A stretch of 64,000 nucleotides of DNA from Cyanophora paradoxa (taxonomy: Eukaryota > Glaucocystophyceae > Cyanophorales > Cyanophoraceae). Below the pieces are notes generated by a model. It did no database searches, was not told the DNA's origin, and worked only from the letters and a program-made list of their open reading frames with translations. Positions within the stretch are counted from its first letter, which is position 1. Each line of letters begins with the position of its first letter. Where the stretch lies: NCBI GenBank assembly GCA_004431415.1, contig QPMI01000542.1, positions 248,001 through 312,000 on the forward strand, in the 5' to 3' direction. Positions 1 through 12,776 of this stretch are shown piece by piece. The translations under genes and the position numbers were made by a program.

Positions 1-952
1 GCCCGTCAGCCCCGCCCCGCGCCCCGCCTCCTCCGTGTACCCCCGCCCGCGCACCTTGTCTCGGGAGCCGGAGAAGAGGGAGGTGGGGGTGAGGGCAAAG
101 GCGTTCACGCCGTCCAGGTGCGGCGGGTGCAGCGTCTGCGGGACGAGGGGCGCGCTCAGCCGCAGGCCGGGGCCCCCGCTCCGGCCCGGGGGCCGCACCT
201 TGCGCATCTCGAGGGTGGCCAGGTCCCACACCTTCGGGGCGGGGGGCGCCGGGTCAGGCGGCGAACGAAGCGGGCGCGAGGGGGGTACCTTGATCGAGTG
301 ATCGCGGGAGCCGGAGAAGAGGTTCCGCCCGTTCGCCGCCAGCGAGAAGACCGTCGACTGCGGCGAAATGAGAGGAGGGTGGGGTAAGGGGGAGGGGAGG
401 GGGGGACGAGAAGGGGTAAGGGAACGAACTTTGTGGCCGGTGAGGCTCTTGACTTGCGTCAGAGTCTCCTGCGACCAGACCCGAACCTGGAACGGGCAGG
501 AGCCGCTGCGACGCCCCCGAGAGCTGCTCCGCCGAGTGCGGCGGCGTGACCGTCTGCTGCAAGAAAGAGAGTCAGTGCGCTGACCCCCAACCACCTCCCC
601 ACCCTCGCCGGCTCGCCTCTGGGGGCCCGGGCGGTCCGCCAGAGACGCGCGCCGCGTGGTTCGCCGCGTCGATCTGCTGGAGCAGGAAGAGCAGCTTCTC
701 CTCGTGCTCCTGCGGGGCGGCGTCAGCTCCTGGAGCCGTGGGGGCCCGGGACGTGTGAGGGCGCGCCTCCTCGAGGATCGTGAGGCGCTTGTCGTACTCG
801 ACCTCGGCGATGTGCAGCTGCGGCGGGCGTCAGCAGATGCACAGCAGAAGCAAGAGAGAGCTCCAAAGAAGGGCGCGCGCATTGTTTGTCATGTCGTTAG
901 GTCCGACGGTCTTCTGCGCATGCTCGGTGAATGTCTGCTGTAGCTTCGCTTA
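1..952 (-). pseudogene. Rearranged partial copy of the kinesin/WD40 gene
   Basis: Positions 1-492 are nearly identical to about 4405-4880, which are WD40 exons of the intact kinesin gene. Positions 493-950 match about 6240-6690, coiled-coil exons of the same gene. Roughly 1.36 kb between these blocks is missing at the join near 492. At the join a coiled-coil exon runs straight into a WD40 exon without an intron and in a different reading frame, so a normal product is not expected. Substitutions are scattered (for example TTGCGTC against TGGCGTC in one WD exon). The copy probably continues left of the window. An expressed chimeric transcript cannot be excluded. Confidence 0.75.
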
Positions 953-953
953 C

Positions 954-1098
954 GCCGCGCCCGCCCGCGACTCTCCTGCAGGAACGGCAGCTCCGCCCGC
1001 GCCCGCGGCGCCGCCAACGCCGCCAGCGCGAGGACGAGGGCCGCCATCGCCGCGAGCGACCGCCCCACGCTTGGGCGAAGCGAGCGGCCGCGCTCCAT
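954..1098 (-). other. Possible signal-peptide first exon next to the kinesin fragment
   Basis: An ATG at 1098 (minus strand) opens a frame with a hydrophobic core, MAALVLALAALAAPRARAE, typical of a secretory signal peptide. It ends at a consensus donor, GGC|GTAAGC, at 954/953. That donor lies within a few bases of the edge of the duplicated kinesin segment. I recognise no downstream exon. It may be a chance GC-rich frame or the first exon of a chimeric gene running into the kinesin fragment. Confidence 0.2.
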
Positions 1099-1597
1099 GC
1101 GCTCCGATACACGACGCGCTCCTCCTCGCGGCCTCGGGACCGCCCGCTCGGGCCGCGCGAGCCGCAGCTATCGACTCGCCGCGGGGACATGTGTGTGCTG
1201 TGGCCGCAGCTTATGTATGGATACCGCTCGAGTGCGGTTTGAGCGCTCGCGCCTACGCACGCGCCTATACGCACGCGCGGCCCGCTTCGAGACGGTCGCC
1301 TGCGCTGCGAGTTCGCCGGCGATTCGCCGCACCGCAACGTTCAACGGAAATCTCGAAGAGAAGCTGGCTGGGACGCGTCTTTGGCAGTGTACCCGTTGGA
1401 CCGGCTTGGTCCCGCCACGAGCGCGCCGCCCGGTCCGCGGCCCGGAGCGAGCCCGGGCAGGGAGAGCCACAGAGCCGCTGACCGCTCATTAAGGTGAGCT
1501 GTTTGGGCGAAGTTTGAGTCGCCTGCCCGCCGCTCTTACAGGACGTTCTGACGAGAGCCGCAGGGACTCGCAAGCGTTTGAAGTGCCCTTGTGGTAG
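1099..1597. other. Intergenic and 5' leader of F-box gene 1
   Basis: No convincing coding sequence is visible. Positions about 1494-1540 look like a small 5'-UTR intron (AAG|GTGAGC to CTTACAG), which would put the F-box transcript start upstream of 1490. No TATA box is seen. Confidence 0.35.
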
Positions 1598-3577
1598 ATG
1601 GCGCGCGAACGCGCGGCGAAGCGGGCGAGGGCCGGAGATGCGTCGCCGGCAGGTCAGCAAGGTCGATCGACGCGCGAGCTTGAGCCGCGCCCCCGCGTCT
1701 CTGCGCGGTCCTTCTATGCGTTTTCCTTCGTTGACTCGCGTGGGCAGCCTCCGCGGCGGCGCTTTCGCGCGTGGCGGCGGTGATGGCAGCCGGCGGCAGC
1801 CCGTTCGACGCGCTGCCCGACGAGCTCGTCGCGCGCATCATCGGCCATGCGTCAGAGTGGAGCTATGTGGAGACGGGGTCAATCGAAGAGTACTCTGGCT
1901 CCCGTCGTTGCACCGATCAGATTCTCGGCAAGCTCGTGCGGCTCAGCCACATCTCCCGCCGTTTCCGCAGCCTCGCCCAGCAGCCCAGCCTCTGGGAGCG
2001 CATTCACATCCAGCCAGTCAGCAACGAAGCCATTGAAGCGCTTCTGAACCAGCCGAAAAAGCGCCGGGAGGCTATGCGCTCTCTTTTTTTGGCAAACGGC
2101 GACCTCAGCGATGACTCTTTCGTCAAGCTGTGCGAGACATTCGGCGAGCAGCTCACACACCTCAGCGTTGCATCCGATCACTACGGCTCTATCTCACCAA
2201 CTGTGATGTTTGCAATCCAGCACTTCTCGCGACTTGAGCAGGTATATCTTTGTGGCATTTCGATTCCTAATTTCGTGGCATTACTTCGATTTCCTTCAAT
2301 TCCCAACTTCTGTTGATGCCCGTGGCAATTTCAGCTGTATATTTGTGGAGAATCGGAGAGCTGGCTTGAGGAAAATATCGGTATGATTGCTGGGCCGATC
2401 GTCCAGGGCGGCCTGCAGGCGTTGGCTTCGCTTCCACTGCAGGCTTTGGAGCTGAACGAGTGTGTGATGCCGCTATTTTAATGCTCGCCCTGCGCTTACA
2501 TTTACTGCGCTCAGCTTTGCGATGAATCTTGAGACTCTCCAAGCACTTGCACCACTTGCCCCCACGCTGAAGCGGCTGCACTGCAGCTGTGGATTCATCA
2601 TCGACGGCGCTCTACTTCCCGTCTTCTCGTCGATCGCTGCTTTCCAGCAGCTGGAGCAGCTGACACTAGGTGGGCTTTGTTTTCTTAATCAGCAACGCTT
2701 CGAATTGTTTTCCTCCTTCGACCATCTTCTTCAGGATTCTACAACCGAGAGGGCTCATTGTTGTGGCCGAGCGCTTCCGAAGCGGACCTGCAACCACTCT
2801 CCAGCTTGTCATGTTTGCGAGGTGAGAGACTCGCGAAGTTCATTTAAATTTGTCTCTGGCCTGACAACTGGATCTTTCATCAGCATATGCCGTCTATGTG
2901 ATTCACACGCACACCGGCTTCCTCAGCGGCATGCGGCAGCTTGAAGACATCTGCCTAAACATGGTGGGTCCAGCTGACATCTCGGCGCTCCTGCCCCATG
3001 CTGGCAGCCTTCGTCGTGCGATCATCACTCATGACGATCTCGATGAAGCTGCTTCTACATCGTTCACTGCAGCGGCATCGAAGCTGGTTGCGTTAGAAGT
3101 GAGCATTGCCCTGACGTTTATATCATGTTTTCTTGTTTGCATGTGCTGCATGTAACTCTGACTACAGGAACTGAATCTCACACTGCCATCGGCGGCCTTC
3201 TCGGCTTTTGCTCAAGAATCCATGAAGCAGTGGACGAAACTCAAGTCCCTCACCCTGGAGTGCATGGGCCACAAAGAGATTCCGGGCGCGTTTTTGAAGG
3301 CAAGCACCTGAATTCGCACTGTCTGCGCCCGTCAAACTTCTTTCCGCGAGCTTATGCTCCGCTGTCGCAGCGCCTGGCGTCCGACGTGCCCAACCTCGCG
3401 GTGCTCAATGTCAAGTCGCCGCTCCCCCTCAGCTCGGCGGGCGGCCTCGTCGCCGTCTCCGCCCTCAAGCGCCTCCGCCGCCTCGTGATCGAGGGCGAGG
3501 CCACGTCGGCCGCAAATGCCGACACACGCCGAGCATTGCGAGGCGCGCTCCTCCGCGTGAAGATCTCGTTCAAGTAG
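1598..3577 (+). CDS. F-box / leucine-rich-repeat-like protein, copy 1
   Basis: Probable substrate receptor of an SCF ubiquitin ligase. Exons I can join in frame: 1598-1652, 1748-2241, 2335-2459, 2515-2669, 2735-2821, 2884-3098, 3168-3299 and 3371-3577. Exon 1 encodes a basic start (MARERAAKRARAGD), nuclear-signal-like. Exon 2 carries the F-box, beginning FDALPDELVARIIGHAS and ending near HISRRFRSLAQQPSLWERI, with an insertion between its helices. The remainder is leucine-rich and LRR-like (LETLQALAPLAPTLKRL, LEQLTL, LVALELNLTL). The intron after 3299 uses a GC donor (AAG|GCAAGC). The start is supported by the same leader and splice arrangement in the second copy at 31967-34224. The family (F-box) is clear; the substrate is unknown. 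It is convergent with the kinesin gene, 288 bp apart. Confidence 0.8.
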
Positions 3578-3865
3578 CCCATAGCTCAAGGCCGGGCATC
3601 TCTAGATCATCTGAGACATAGCTCAGGATCTAGTTTCCGATATCCGTAGTGAGCAGTCTGAATTTCCGATGAGCACTCCCAGCGCTTGCCCCTGTCTGGC
3701 CAATCATTGTTCTTCGAGGTCCTAAGAATGAAACAAACATAACCTGCTATTGATCCCGCCTGCACCTCCTATCTACCCCTCTGCACAGCTCTGGCGGCTA
3801 GGAACGGAGACGGCACAAAACTAAGCGGCCGGGCAGCAGCCCGCGGCGCGGCGGCCGGCGGGGCT

Positions 3866-6800
3866 CTACTGGCCCACCCAGACCTGCCGAGGGGGCGGCG
3901 TCATGCCCGAGGGGGCGGCGTCAGGCCCGGCGGGGCGGCCGCGGGGGCCCGGGGTATGCACCTTGATGGTTCGGTCGTTGGAGCAGGAGAGGAGGAGGTT
4001 CCGCGAGAGCACGATCGAGTTCACTGAGCGGGGGGTACAGGATCAGGGTGGGGGTGCGGCTTAAAAGGACAGGCAGGGGTACCGGGGCCCTTGTGGTCGT
4101 CCAGAGAGGCCAGCACGTCGACGGGCGCGTCCAGGTCCCACACCTGCGAGAAAGTGAGCGGGAGGGGGGTACGGCAGGCGCGAGGCGGGGGGTACCTTGA
4201 TTGTCGAGTCGCGGGAGGCGGAGATGAGGAGACGCGGCTCGGCGGCCACCAGCAGCGACCTGGCGGGGGGTACGACGTCGGCGGGGGGTACGGGGGCCGG
4301 GGAGGGGCGCGGGGCGGGCGCACGAGATCCAGTCGGCGTGGGCGGCCATGCGGGAGCGGGTCGCTTGGAAGCCGTTCAGGTCCCACTGCTTGATCGACTG
4401 CGCCCCGCCCGTCAGCCCCGCCCCGCCCTCCGCCTCCGTGTACCCCCGCCCGCGCACCTTGTCTCGGGAGCCGGAGAAGAGGGAGGTGGGGGTGAGGGCG
4501 AAGGCGTTCACGCCGTCCAGGTGCGGCGGGTGCAGCGTCTGCGGGACGAGGGGCGCGCTCAGCCGCAGGCCGGGGCCCCCGCTCCGGCCCGGGGGCCGCA
4601 CCTTGCGCATCTCGAGGGTGGCCAGGTCCCACACCTGCGGGGCGGGGGCGCCGGGTCAGACGGCGAACGAAGCGGGCGCGAGGGGGGGTACCTTGATGGA
4701 GTGATCGCGGGAGCCGGAGAAGAGGTTCCGCCCGTTCGCCGCCAGCGAGAAGACGGTCGACTGCGGCGAAATGAGAGGAGGGTGGGGTAAGGGGGAGGGG
4801 AGGGGGGTACGGGGACGCACTTTGTGGCCGGTGAGGCTCTTGACTGGCGTCAGAGTCTCCTGCGACCAGACCCGAACCTGTGGGGAGGAGGAGGTTAGCC
4901 GGGGGTACAGCATCACCAGGGGATACATGAGTACCGTGTTGTCCTCGGAGCCGGAGAAGATCATGTTGTTGTGCGCCACGATCGAGTAGATCTCCCGCTG
5001 GTGGCCCTGCGCCCCGCGCTCGAGGGGGTACAGGCGCCGGGCTGCAGGGGGTACGGCACCTGCAGGACCTTGACGCAGGCGTTGCTCCGCGTGTCCCACA
5101 TCCGGATGGTCGAGTCTTGCGCCCCTGAGATAGACAATGGGTACAGGACCAGACTAGAGAGGGGGTACGGGGCCGCACCGGAGAACAGGTACCGCCCGTC
5201 GGGGGTGACGGAGACGCAGCGCACGAAGCCGTTGTGGCCCCGCAGCACGCCCACCTCCTCGCACCGCGTCAGGTCCCACACCTGCGGGCCCGTCAGCGGC
5301 GCCGACGGTCGGACGGGGCACGGGGGGTACCTTGATGGTGGAGTCCTGGGAGGAGGAGAACAGCGTCTCTGTCGCGTCGGAGCAGGCGAGGGCGAGGACG
5401 AAGCCCGTGTGCCCGCCCATCGACTTGACGCATCGGAACGCTTCGCCGAGCCCCCCGTCCGGCTCCGAGGGCGCCGCCCCCGCCTTGGGCGTCCCCGTGC
5501 CCGACACGGCCCCCAGCGGCCCGGTCCGCCGCGCGGTCTGGCCCCCGCCGCTCCCGCTCGAGCGGGCCGTGTACGAGCCCGCCGTGTCGAGCGGGCTTGC
5601 CTGCGGCCGCGCCGGCGCCGAGCGCGCCGAGGCGGCGGCCTCCTCGGGCGGGGCGGATGCGGCGGCGGGGAGGGGTACGTGGAGGGAGCCGGGGGTACCG
5701 GGGGAGACGGCGCGGAAGCTGGAGGGGGGGCACGAGAGGGCGGAGGCGTCCGGGGCGGAGTGGGCGTGGGCGAGGGTGTGGGCGGGGGTCGAGGGGGAGG
5801 GGGCCACGACGAGGGTCGGGGGCTGCGCCGGCGCGTGCGCCGCGGCGGCCGCCGCGTGCTGCAGCTGCTGGCAATGCGCCTTCAGCTCCTCCACCTGCGA
5901 CGCCCAAAGCGCGTCAGCGGCAGAGGCCGCGCGGCTCGCAAGGGGCGGCGAGCGGACCTGCTTCTGCAGCCTGTCGATCTCGTTCGACCTGGCGGCGAGC
6001 CCGCGCTCTCGCGCCTCCACCTGAGAGGGACGGGATCGAACCCGCGCGGGGCCCCTGTCCCCTGCGGGAGTGCGGACCTGCCCCATGAGCTCGTCGCGCT
6101 CGGCCTGCAGCTGTTGGTTCGTCGCGCTGTACTTCGCGTTGTGCTTCGTCAGGATCGAGATCTGCGCCGCGGGCTCGGATCCGGCGGGGTGCGGTTCGGG
6201 TGCGGCCGGCCCGCCCCTGCCGCACCTGCTCCTCCTTCAGCTGCAGGAGCCGCTGCGACGCCCCCGAGAGCTGCTCCGCCGAGTGCGGCGGCGTGACCGT
6301 CTGCTGCGAGAGGGATGGTCAGCGCGTCGGCCCCGGACCCCCCATCCCGCCCTCCCCGGCTCGCCTCTGGGGGCCCGGGCGGTCCGCCGGAGACGCGCGC
6401 CGCGTGGTTCGCCGCGTCGATCTGCTGGAGCAGGAAGAGCAGCTTCTCCTCGTGCTCCTGCGGGGGCGGCGTCAGCTCCTGGAGCCGTGGGGGCCCGGGA
6501 TGGGAGAGGGCGCGCCTCCTCGAGGATCGTGAGGCGCTTGTCGTACTCGACCTCAGCGATGTGCAGCTGCGGCGGGCGTCAGAAGACGACGCTCTGACAA
6601 AGCAAGAGAGAGCTCCAAAGAAGAGGGCGCGCGTTGTTCGTCATCTCGCTTATGGTGGTCTTCTGCTCGGCGAACGCCTGCTGCAGCTTCGCCGTCTGCA
6701 GCGCCCAGCTCTGCGCGCGCGCCGCCCCACCGCTCAGCCATGAAAGCAGAAGTGACCTCTCGGCCGGTCGGCGGCGCGCGCGCACGTTCTCCGCGCCCTT

Positions 6801-9684
6801 GAGCCGCACGACCCGAGCGAAGAGCATCTTAATGAGGCGGCGGTGCTCCTGCGGCGACATCTGCGTCCCGGCCCGCCCGCGTCGGACACCGCGCCTCGCC
6901 CTCGAATGTTCCTGCGCGCACCTGCTCCAGGCGGGTGTTGAAGAGCTGGTCCGAGGCCTCTATGCACTCGGCGAGGTCCTGCACGCGCGAGCGCGCGGCG
7001 TTCAGAACCGGCGGAGAAGCGCGTTGCGTTGTGAAGCGAAGGGGAAAGGACGGGGGCAGGGAAGGAGGCTAAGCGTCCGTCGTGAAGCTAAGATAAGCTG
7101 AGATGGCAGAAGCTAAAGCGTCCGTTGGAGCGGAGGGTCCAGCGGAAGCTAAGCCAAGCGGAGGAGGGCGAAGAGCGAGCGCGAGCACGAGCTCGGGCGA
7201 AGGGGCGGCTAGCTAAGATGCCCAGCGGATCCCTAGGCTTGATCCAATCCAGCGGAGGAGGGCGAGGAATGCGGGGGAAGGGATGGGGGGGCGGCCCACC
7301 TGGCGGGCCTCGCTCATGCGCATCGCGGTGAAGTCCAGCTCCGCGTCGATCGTCTCCATCCGCTCCTCCTGCGCCGCCAGGCGTGTGAAGGGAAGGAGGA
7401 GAGGGAGGTTGTGGGGGGGGGTACGTCGCACCAGCTCGGCGAGCTGAAGCTCCTCGTCGGGCGTGAGGACTGCCGGGGGCGGGGGGCGGGGGCGGGGGCG
7501 TCAGGTCGGGAGGGGTACGGGTGGAGGGGGGTACGGGGCACCGTCCGCCTCTGCGGGCTCGGCCCCCGGCGGCAGCCGCTCCCTGCGCTCCCGCTTGATC
7601 TGCAGGTGCGCCGCGGCCTTCTTGCAGTACTCCTGCGGGGTGGGGGCGGGACGGGTAAGAAGAAGAAGAATCCCCGGGGGTACGACGAGGAGCCGGGATG
7701 GGGTACGGCACCTGGTCCGCGAGGAGCTGGTCCCTCTTCCGCTGCTCCGACTTGAGCGAGTCGCTGACCTCGTTCTTGCGTACCCAGACGTCGACCTGGG
7801 GCGCGGGATCAGCGGCGGGGGTACGGGATCTGCGCGTGCGGGGCGGGAGGGGTACGGCAGCACCTCGCGGTTGAGCCACGCGTCCATGCGGCCGACGGAG
7901 GTGAAGAGGCCCTGGCGGAGGGGGGCCAGCTGCTGGGCGGCGGGGAGGGCGGGAGGCGGGGCGAGGGCCGGGGCGGGGGCGGCGGCCGGGAGGGCCGGGG
8001 CGCGGGGCGTGGGGGGCGTGCCGGAGCCGGAGGGCGGAAGAGAGAGGGTGGCGGGGGCGGCGGGGCCGGGGGCGGGGGCGGCGGAGGAGCCGGGTGAGCG
8101 GTGCAGGCGCCGCCGCATCGCGCTCGTCTCCTCCACGCGGCGCTTCAGCAGCGCTTCCTTCTTCGCGTTGTCCTGCGCCGAAAAGGTGCGTATACGGTCA
8201 TGTACCCGTCCCGACCGATCCAGGGAGGGGTACGTCCCGCCTCACCTGCTCCAGGAGCTTGAGCTTGATGTTGGTCTTGGCCTGCTGCCTCCGGAGCCTG
8301 GCCGCGGCGCCGCGTCAGGGAGGGGCGGGAGGGGACCCGGGGGGTACCGCCGCACTGGGATATCTCCTGGTTGCACTTCGAGATGTACTCCTGGTACTGG
8401 TCCTTCTCTGCGCGCGGTGTCAGTAAGGTTATCCCGCCGACAAGCGTAAACAAAATGAACGAAAACAACAAGAGCAATTGCATGCCTTCCTTGAGCTTGC
8501 GCTGGAACGCGATCTTCTGCTTCTTGAGCTCGAGGATGTCCTGCTGCAGGGCCCCGATCCGCTGCTCGTGCTGCTGCTGCATCTTGCTCACGGTGCTCTG
8601 CGGGACGGGGCGGGGCGGGGCCGGGTGCTCGCTCAGCGCGACGCAGCGAGCGGGGCGGGAAGATATCTAGTTATCATGATGATTAGGCACCCGGTCGCCC
8701 TGCTTCTTCTTGAGCTCCTTGAGCTGCGTCTCGAGCTGGGCGAGCGTCTGCTCGTACTGCTGCCGGACCGCCCGCTTCTCCGACTCGGTCTTGGCGCTCG
8801 ACTCGGCCTGCACGCGCAGCATCTCCAGCTGCGTCCGCTCGATCTCGGACTCCAGGTCCTGAGGGGTGCCCAAAGATTAGAAACGGAAATGCGGAGGGGC
8901 GGGCGGGGCGGGGCGGGGCGGGGCGGGGGGCGGGGGGGTAGGCACCTTGATCTTCATCTCGTACGCGTTCTGCATCGCCCGGAGCCTGCCCGAGCGCGCT
9001 CAGCGGCGGTCCTAAAGCAAACAGGAGCCGGCCGCACTCTTCGGAGGTGCGGGTGAGCTGCGCGATGAGCTGCTCCTTGCGGGCTATGTTCGTCGAGAGG
9101 TCCCGCACCGTCTTCTCCAGCACCTGCTGCTGCACCTGCACAAACAGACAAACAAACGGTCAGCTCGAAGAAGAAGAAGCTCTAGGTGAGACTTTAAAAA
9201 GCTTAAGAGTTTAGCTTAAACGGTCAGCTTGAAGCTACGCTTAGCTAAGAGCTATGCGAAGCTTCGGGTGCTCGCGCGCCTCGTACTCGCGGGTGCGCGT
9301 GTCGCTCATGAGGTCGTCGTCCGTGCTGCTCACGATCTCGCCCTCCTCCACGCTGCCCGTCGCGTAGCTCTCGCCCTCCGAAAGCCCGTCCTCGTGCTGC
9401 TCCCCGCCCGCCCCGGCGCCGGACCCGGAACCCTCGCCGGCCGGCCCGTCCGCCTCGGACGGGCCCGACTCGGTCGGCGAGACGACGCCGGAGCTCGAGC
9501 GCGGGGCGGGGCTCGCCCGCTGCGAGCGCTCCCGCCGGATTCGCGTCACCGCCGGCGTCGCCGCGGGGCTCGCGCCCTGCCTTGAGCCCGACGGCGCCGC
9601 GGCCGCCGCCTGGCCGCCGCCTGGCGGCTGCGGGGGCGGCGGTGGCTGCTGGCTAGGGTCGGATGGGGTGGTGGCGTTGGAGGC

Positions 9685-9718
<34 letters not shown>

Positions 9719-12235
9719 ACGGTCGTCGGGGGGGCGGCGGAGAGGAGGGAGACGGAGACGGGGTCGTGCGAGCCGAGGCGCATGAGCTCCTCCTCGAGCT
9801 CCGAGCGCGCCCGCGAGAGGATGGAGATCTCCCGCATCTTCTCCCCGAAGATCAGCTCGTCCTGCGCCAGCGTCTCCTCGGCGATCCGCAGCTGCTGCAT
9901 CTTGTCCTGCAGCTCGTCCTGCAGCTTCTCGTTCTCGTTCTCGAGCTCCCGGATCCGCGCCAGCTGCTCCTCCAGCACCCCCTCGTTCGAGTAGCCCTCC
10001 GGCAGCTACGGGAAGGGGGACGATCAACGCTCAGCGCCGCGCGGAAAGACTCGACGGAGGCACCTCGACGGCCCCGCCCCGCGCCGCCTCCTCCAGCTTG
10101 AGGCGGTACAGGTCCCGCTCCCGCACGGCGCTCGTCCGCTCCTCCTTCGCCTCCCGCGCAGACTGCTTCGCGCGCTGCCGGGGGGGCATTAGGGAAGGGG
10201 GTAAACGAAACTGGTTCGGGGGAGGGGGAAGGGGGTACGGCACCTCAAGCTCGACGCGGAGGGAGGAGCACTGCTTCTCGAGCTCGCCGTTGGCCTCCTT
10301 CAGGCGCTGCAGCTCCTCGAGCACGTCCGAGTCGCCGCCGTCCAGCAGGAAGTAGTCGCCCTGGCGCGTCCGCAGCAGCTCCGCCTGAAGCCGCTCGATC
10401 TCCTTCCGGAGGGACACCAGCTGGGCGCTCTGCGGAGGTGGAGGAGGGGTGAGCGAAGCGCGGGAGGGAGGGGCGAAGGCGGGGGACGCACGTTGGGGTC
10501 CCTGTTGACGACGGGCTTGTTCTTGATGTTCCGCGCCCGATTAGCGTACTTCAACTACGGGGGGCGGGTCGGGGTCGGTTTGAGGGGGGCGCGACCCGGC
10601 GCGGGCGGGAGAGAGCGGAAGAGAGTGCGGACCGTGTTGAGCGACTCTTCAAAGTTAATGTCGGCGGGGCTTACGCAGGCGATCATGAGCGTCTTGGAGT
10701 TGCCGCCTGCGCCGCGCGAGTCAGGGGGGGGAGCGGGGTGCAGGAAGGGGCAAAAGGGCCCCAAAAGGAATGAAAAGAAAGGGAAGAAGGGCTAGGTTCG
10801 CGCCGAGAGAGTCCTGGAGCATGCGCGTGAGCTTCGAGTCGCGGTAGGGGACGTGGCAGCCGATCCGCCGCTCGTCGCCGAGCGCGCTGATGACGTTCCC
10901 GAGGGCCAGGAGCCCGCTGTTGATGTGGATGCCCTCCTTCAGCCGCTCGCCCTCCGCCTTCGTGCGCTTGAGGCGCTCGGAGCCTGCGCGGGGCGCCAGC
11001 GCCTCCGCTCGGCGCCGCCCTGCACGGCCCGGAGGCGCCGCGCGCGCACCGGCGAGATCGACAAAGTGGAACTTGCTCGTCATGTACTCGGGAATGGCAT
11101 TCGGATCTGCGGGAGGGGCGGGTGAGCGCCGCGCGGGCGAGGGCGGGGCGGCCGGGCGGCCGGGCGCCGGCGCCGCACCGCTCGGGTCGACGGCGGAGCG
11201 CTGCTCCATCATGACCGTGAAGATAGCGTGCGAGCGGCTGGAGCGCTCGTTCATCTGCGTGCTGCCCGTCGTGCGGCTCAGCGTGCCCCGCTCCAGGCTC
11301 GCCGCCATCTCCTCCTCGGTCGTCACAGCCTCCTCGCGCACGCCCGTGAGGAAGATGCCGCCGTTCGGGTCCTCTCGTATGCTAACGGTCCTCGATGTCG
11401 ATCCCAGCTTCCGCTGCACGGCCGTCGCCGGGTCCAGCAGGTCCCGCAGCTCCTCGTTGTGGATCTCGATGAAGCTCACGCGGAGCGTGAAGTCCGCCTC
11501 GCCCTTCTTTTTCTGCGCCGCAGGAGCGCTCGCAAAGTGTCTGAGGGGCGCAGGGAAGCGCAAGGGCACCTCGATCGTTGCGAACAGCTCCTTTATGACG
11601 CGCTGCAACGACTAGGTTGGCGGGGAGCCCGCTCCGGCGCAGCCGGGCGGCGGGCGGCGTACCGGAATGATGCCGACCTCGTGCTCCAGCAAATTGGCGC
11701 TGTTCCCGCTACCCATAGTGTACCTGCACGGTGCGGGCGGGCGGCGGTGAGCGTTGCGGGGATGCAGCGCGCGGCCCGACCCACACAGGATTTCGGCAAA
11801 GAGAAAGAACATGCGCACGTCTTTCCGGAGCCTGTCTGGCCGTACGCGAGGACTGTCGCGTTGTAGCCCGCGAAGCAGGCCTGCACCAGCGGACTGACGC
11901 ATTCCTCGTAGATATGCCTCTGCGTGGGCGTTACGCCGCACAGCTAAGCGGGCACGCTTCAAGAAGGGAGTCGGCGGCTCAGCGGCGCGGACCTGCGTGC
12001 TTTCCTGGTGGTAGACGTAATCAAATGTGAAGCCCCTGTCCTTGCCAATCGTGATGGATTTAGCATCGTTGTATGTTACGCACTCCCTGCAGTTCGCCAG
12101 GACCTCGCTTGAGAGGAGCGGCCGGGCCTGCACGGGTTTGAGCGTGGCTCGGCGACGCCCAGCCACGATGCGCACCCGCAACGCGACCCTGACGCTCGTC
12201 TCCTTGAGCGGACCATCGTCGTCCGGCCCAGGCAT
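3866..12235 (-). CDS. Kinesin-4 family motor with C-terminal WD40 propeller (KIF21-like)
   Basis: Plus-end microtubule motor. The ATG at 12235 starts [20 protein letters not shown]. The motor domain (about 10500-12235) contains the P-loop GQTGSGKT, switch-type sequences, the helix [18 protein letters not shown], and the end motif [19 protein letters not shown], all typical of kinesin-4. A long Q/E/K/R-rich coiled coil follows (about 5880-10420), with an acidic, Ser/Gly-rich linker near 9250-9750. The tail (3866-5480) has about seven WD40 blades with repeated SGSRD-x-SIK motifs; many introns fall phase 0 between the K and V of the IK|VWD boundary. The last codons are VWVGQ, stop at 3866-3868. 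Order motor, coiled coil, WD40 matches KIF21A/B, which limit microtubule growth. Introns are numerous and C-rich on the coding strand. Internal exon borders were not all resolved. Confidence 0.88.
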
Positions 12236-12776
12236 CGCTGGCGGCGACGCTCAGCGGCTGGCAGGTCTCGTTTGGGTGACTCGGCGATTCGAACCCTTGA
12301 ACGTTGCACTATGTTGCAAATTCACCGATCGAGTCAGCGCGCGCGTCGACGTCGTTTGTAAATTGACGCTCGCAATTCGCTGCTCGCGCTGAGCTGCTTC
12401 TCTGTGCCGAGGTGCTGCTTCTGCTCTCTCTCCAGCGCGCCGTCGGCGCCGACGCGAATCGCGAATGCCGCATGCGCAAGTGCTTCCCCGGGCCCGGCCG
12501 CGGGGCCCAGCCTGGCAGCCGCTGAGCGCGCGCGCGGCGTCGCGCCGCCGCGCGCGCCCGCTGCGGGCAAGCGCTAGCCACTGGGCCATGAAGCTGGCGG
12601 AGCACTCTAGATCTAGATCTGCTCGGGCTTGCTACAAATCGGATACAACGTACGCAAAGGAAACGACGTCGACATATATAGAAACTGCCATATGCACTGC
12701 CGGACATTCATATCATGCAGAAAGCGCAGCTGCAGGTCGCGGCCGCGATACCTGCTCTGCAAGAACAGCTAGCCGT
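12236..12776. other. Intergenic, kinesin 5' side to voltage-sensor gene 3' end
   Basis: About 540 bp between the kinesin start codon and the stop of the next minus-strand gene. It should hold the kinesin promoter. Base composition falls in 12600-12720 (TCTAGATCTAGATCT, CATATATATAG). No gene or RNA is recognised; open frames here are GC-driven. Confidence 0.5.

Noticed and set aside
15..1490. Many long open frames on both strands in GC-rich DNA
   Set aside because: High GC depletes stop codons. Frames such as 780-1481 (+) lack family motifs and overlap better-supported sequence.
12309..12707. Arg/Ala-rich minus-strand frames upstream of the kinesin start
   Set aside because: No conserved motif, composition-driven, and placed where the promoter is expected.
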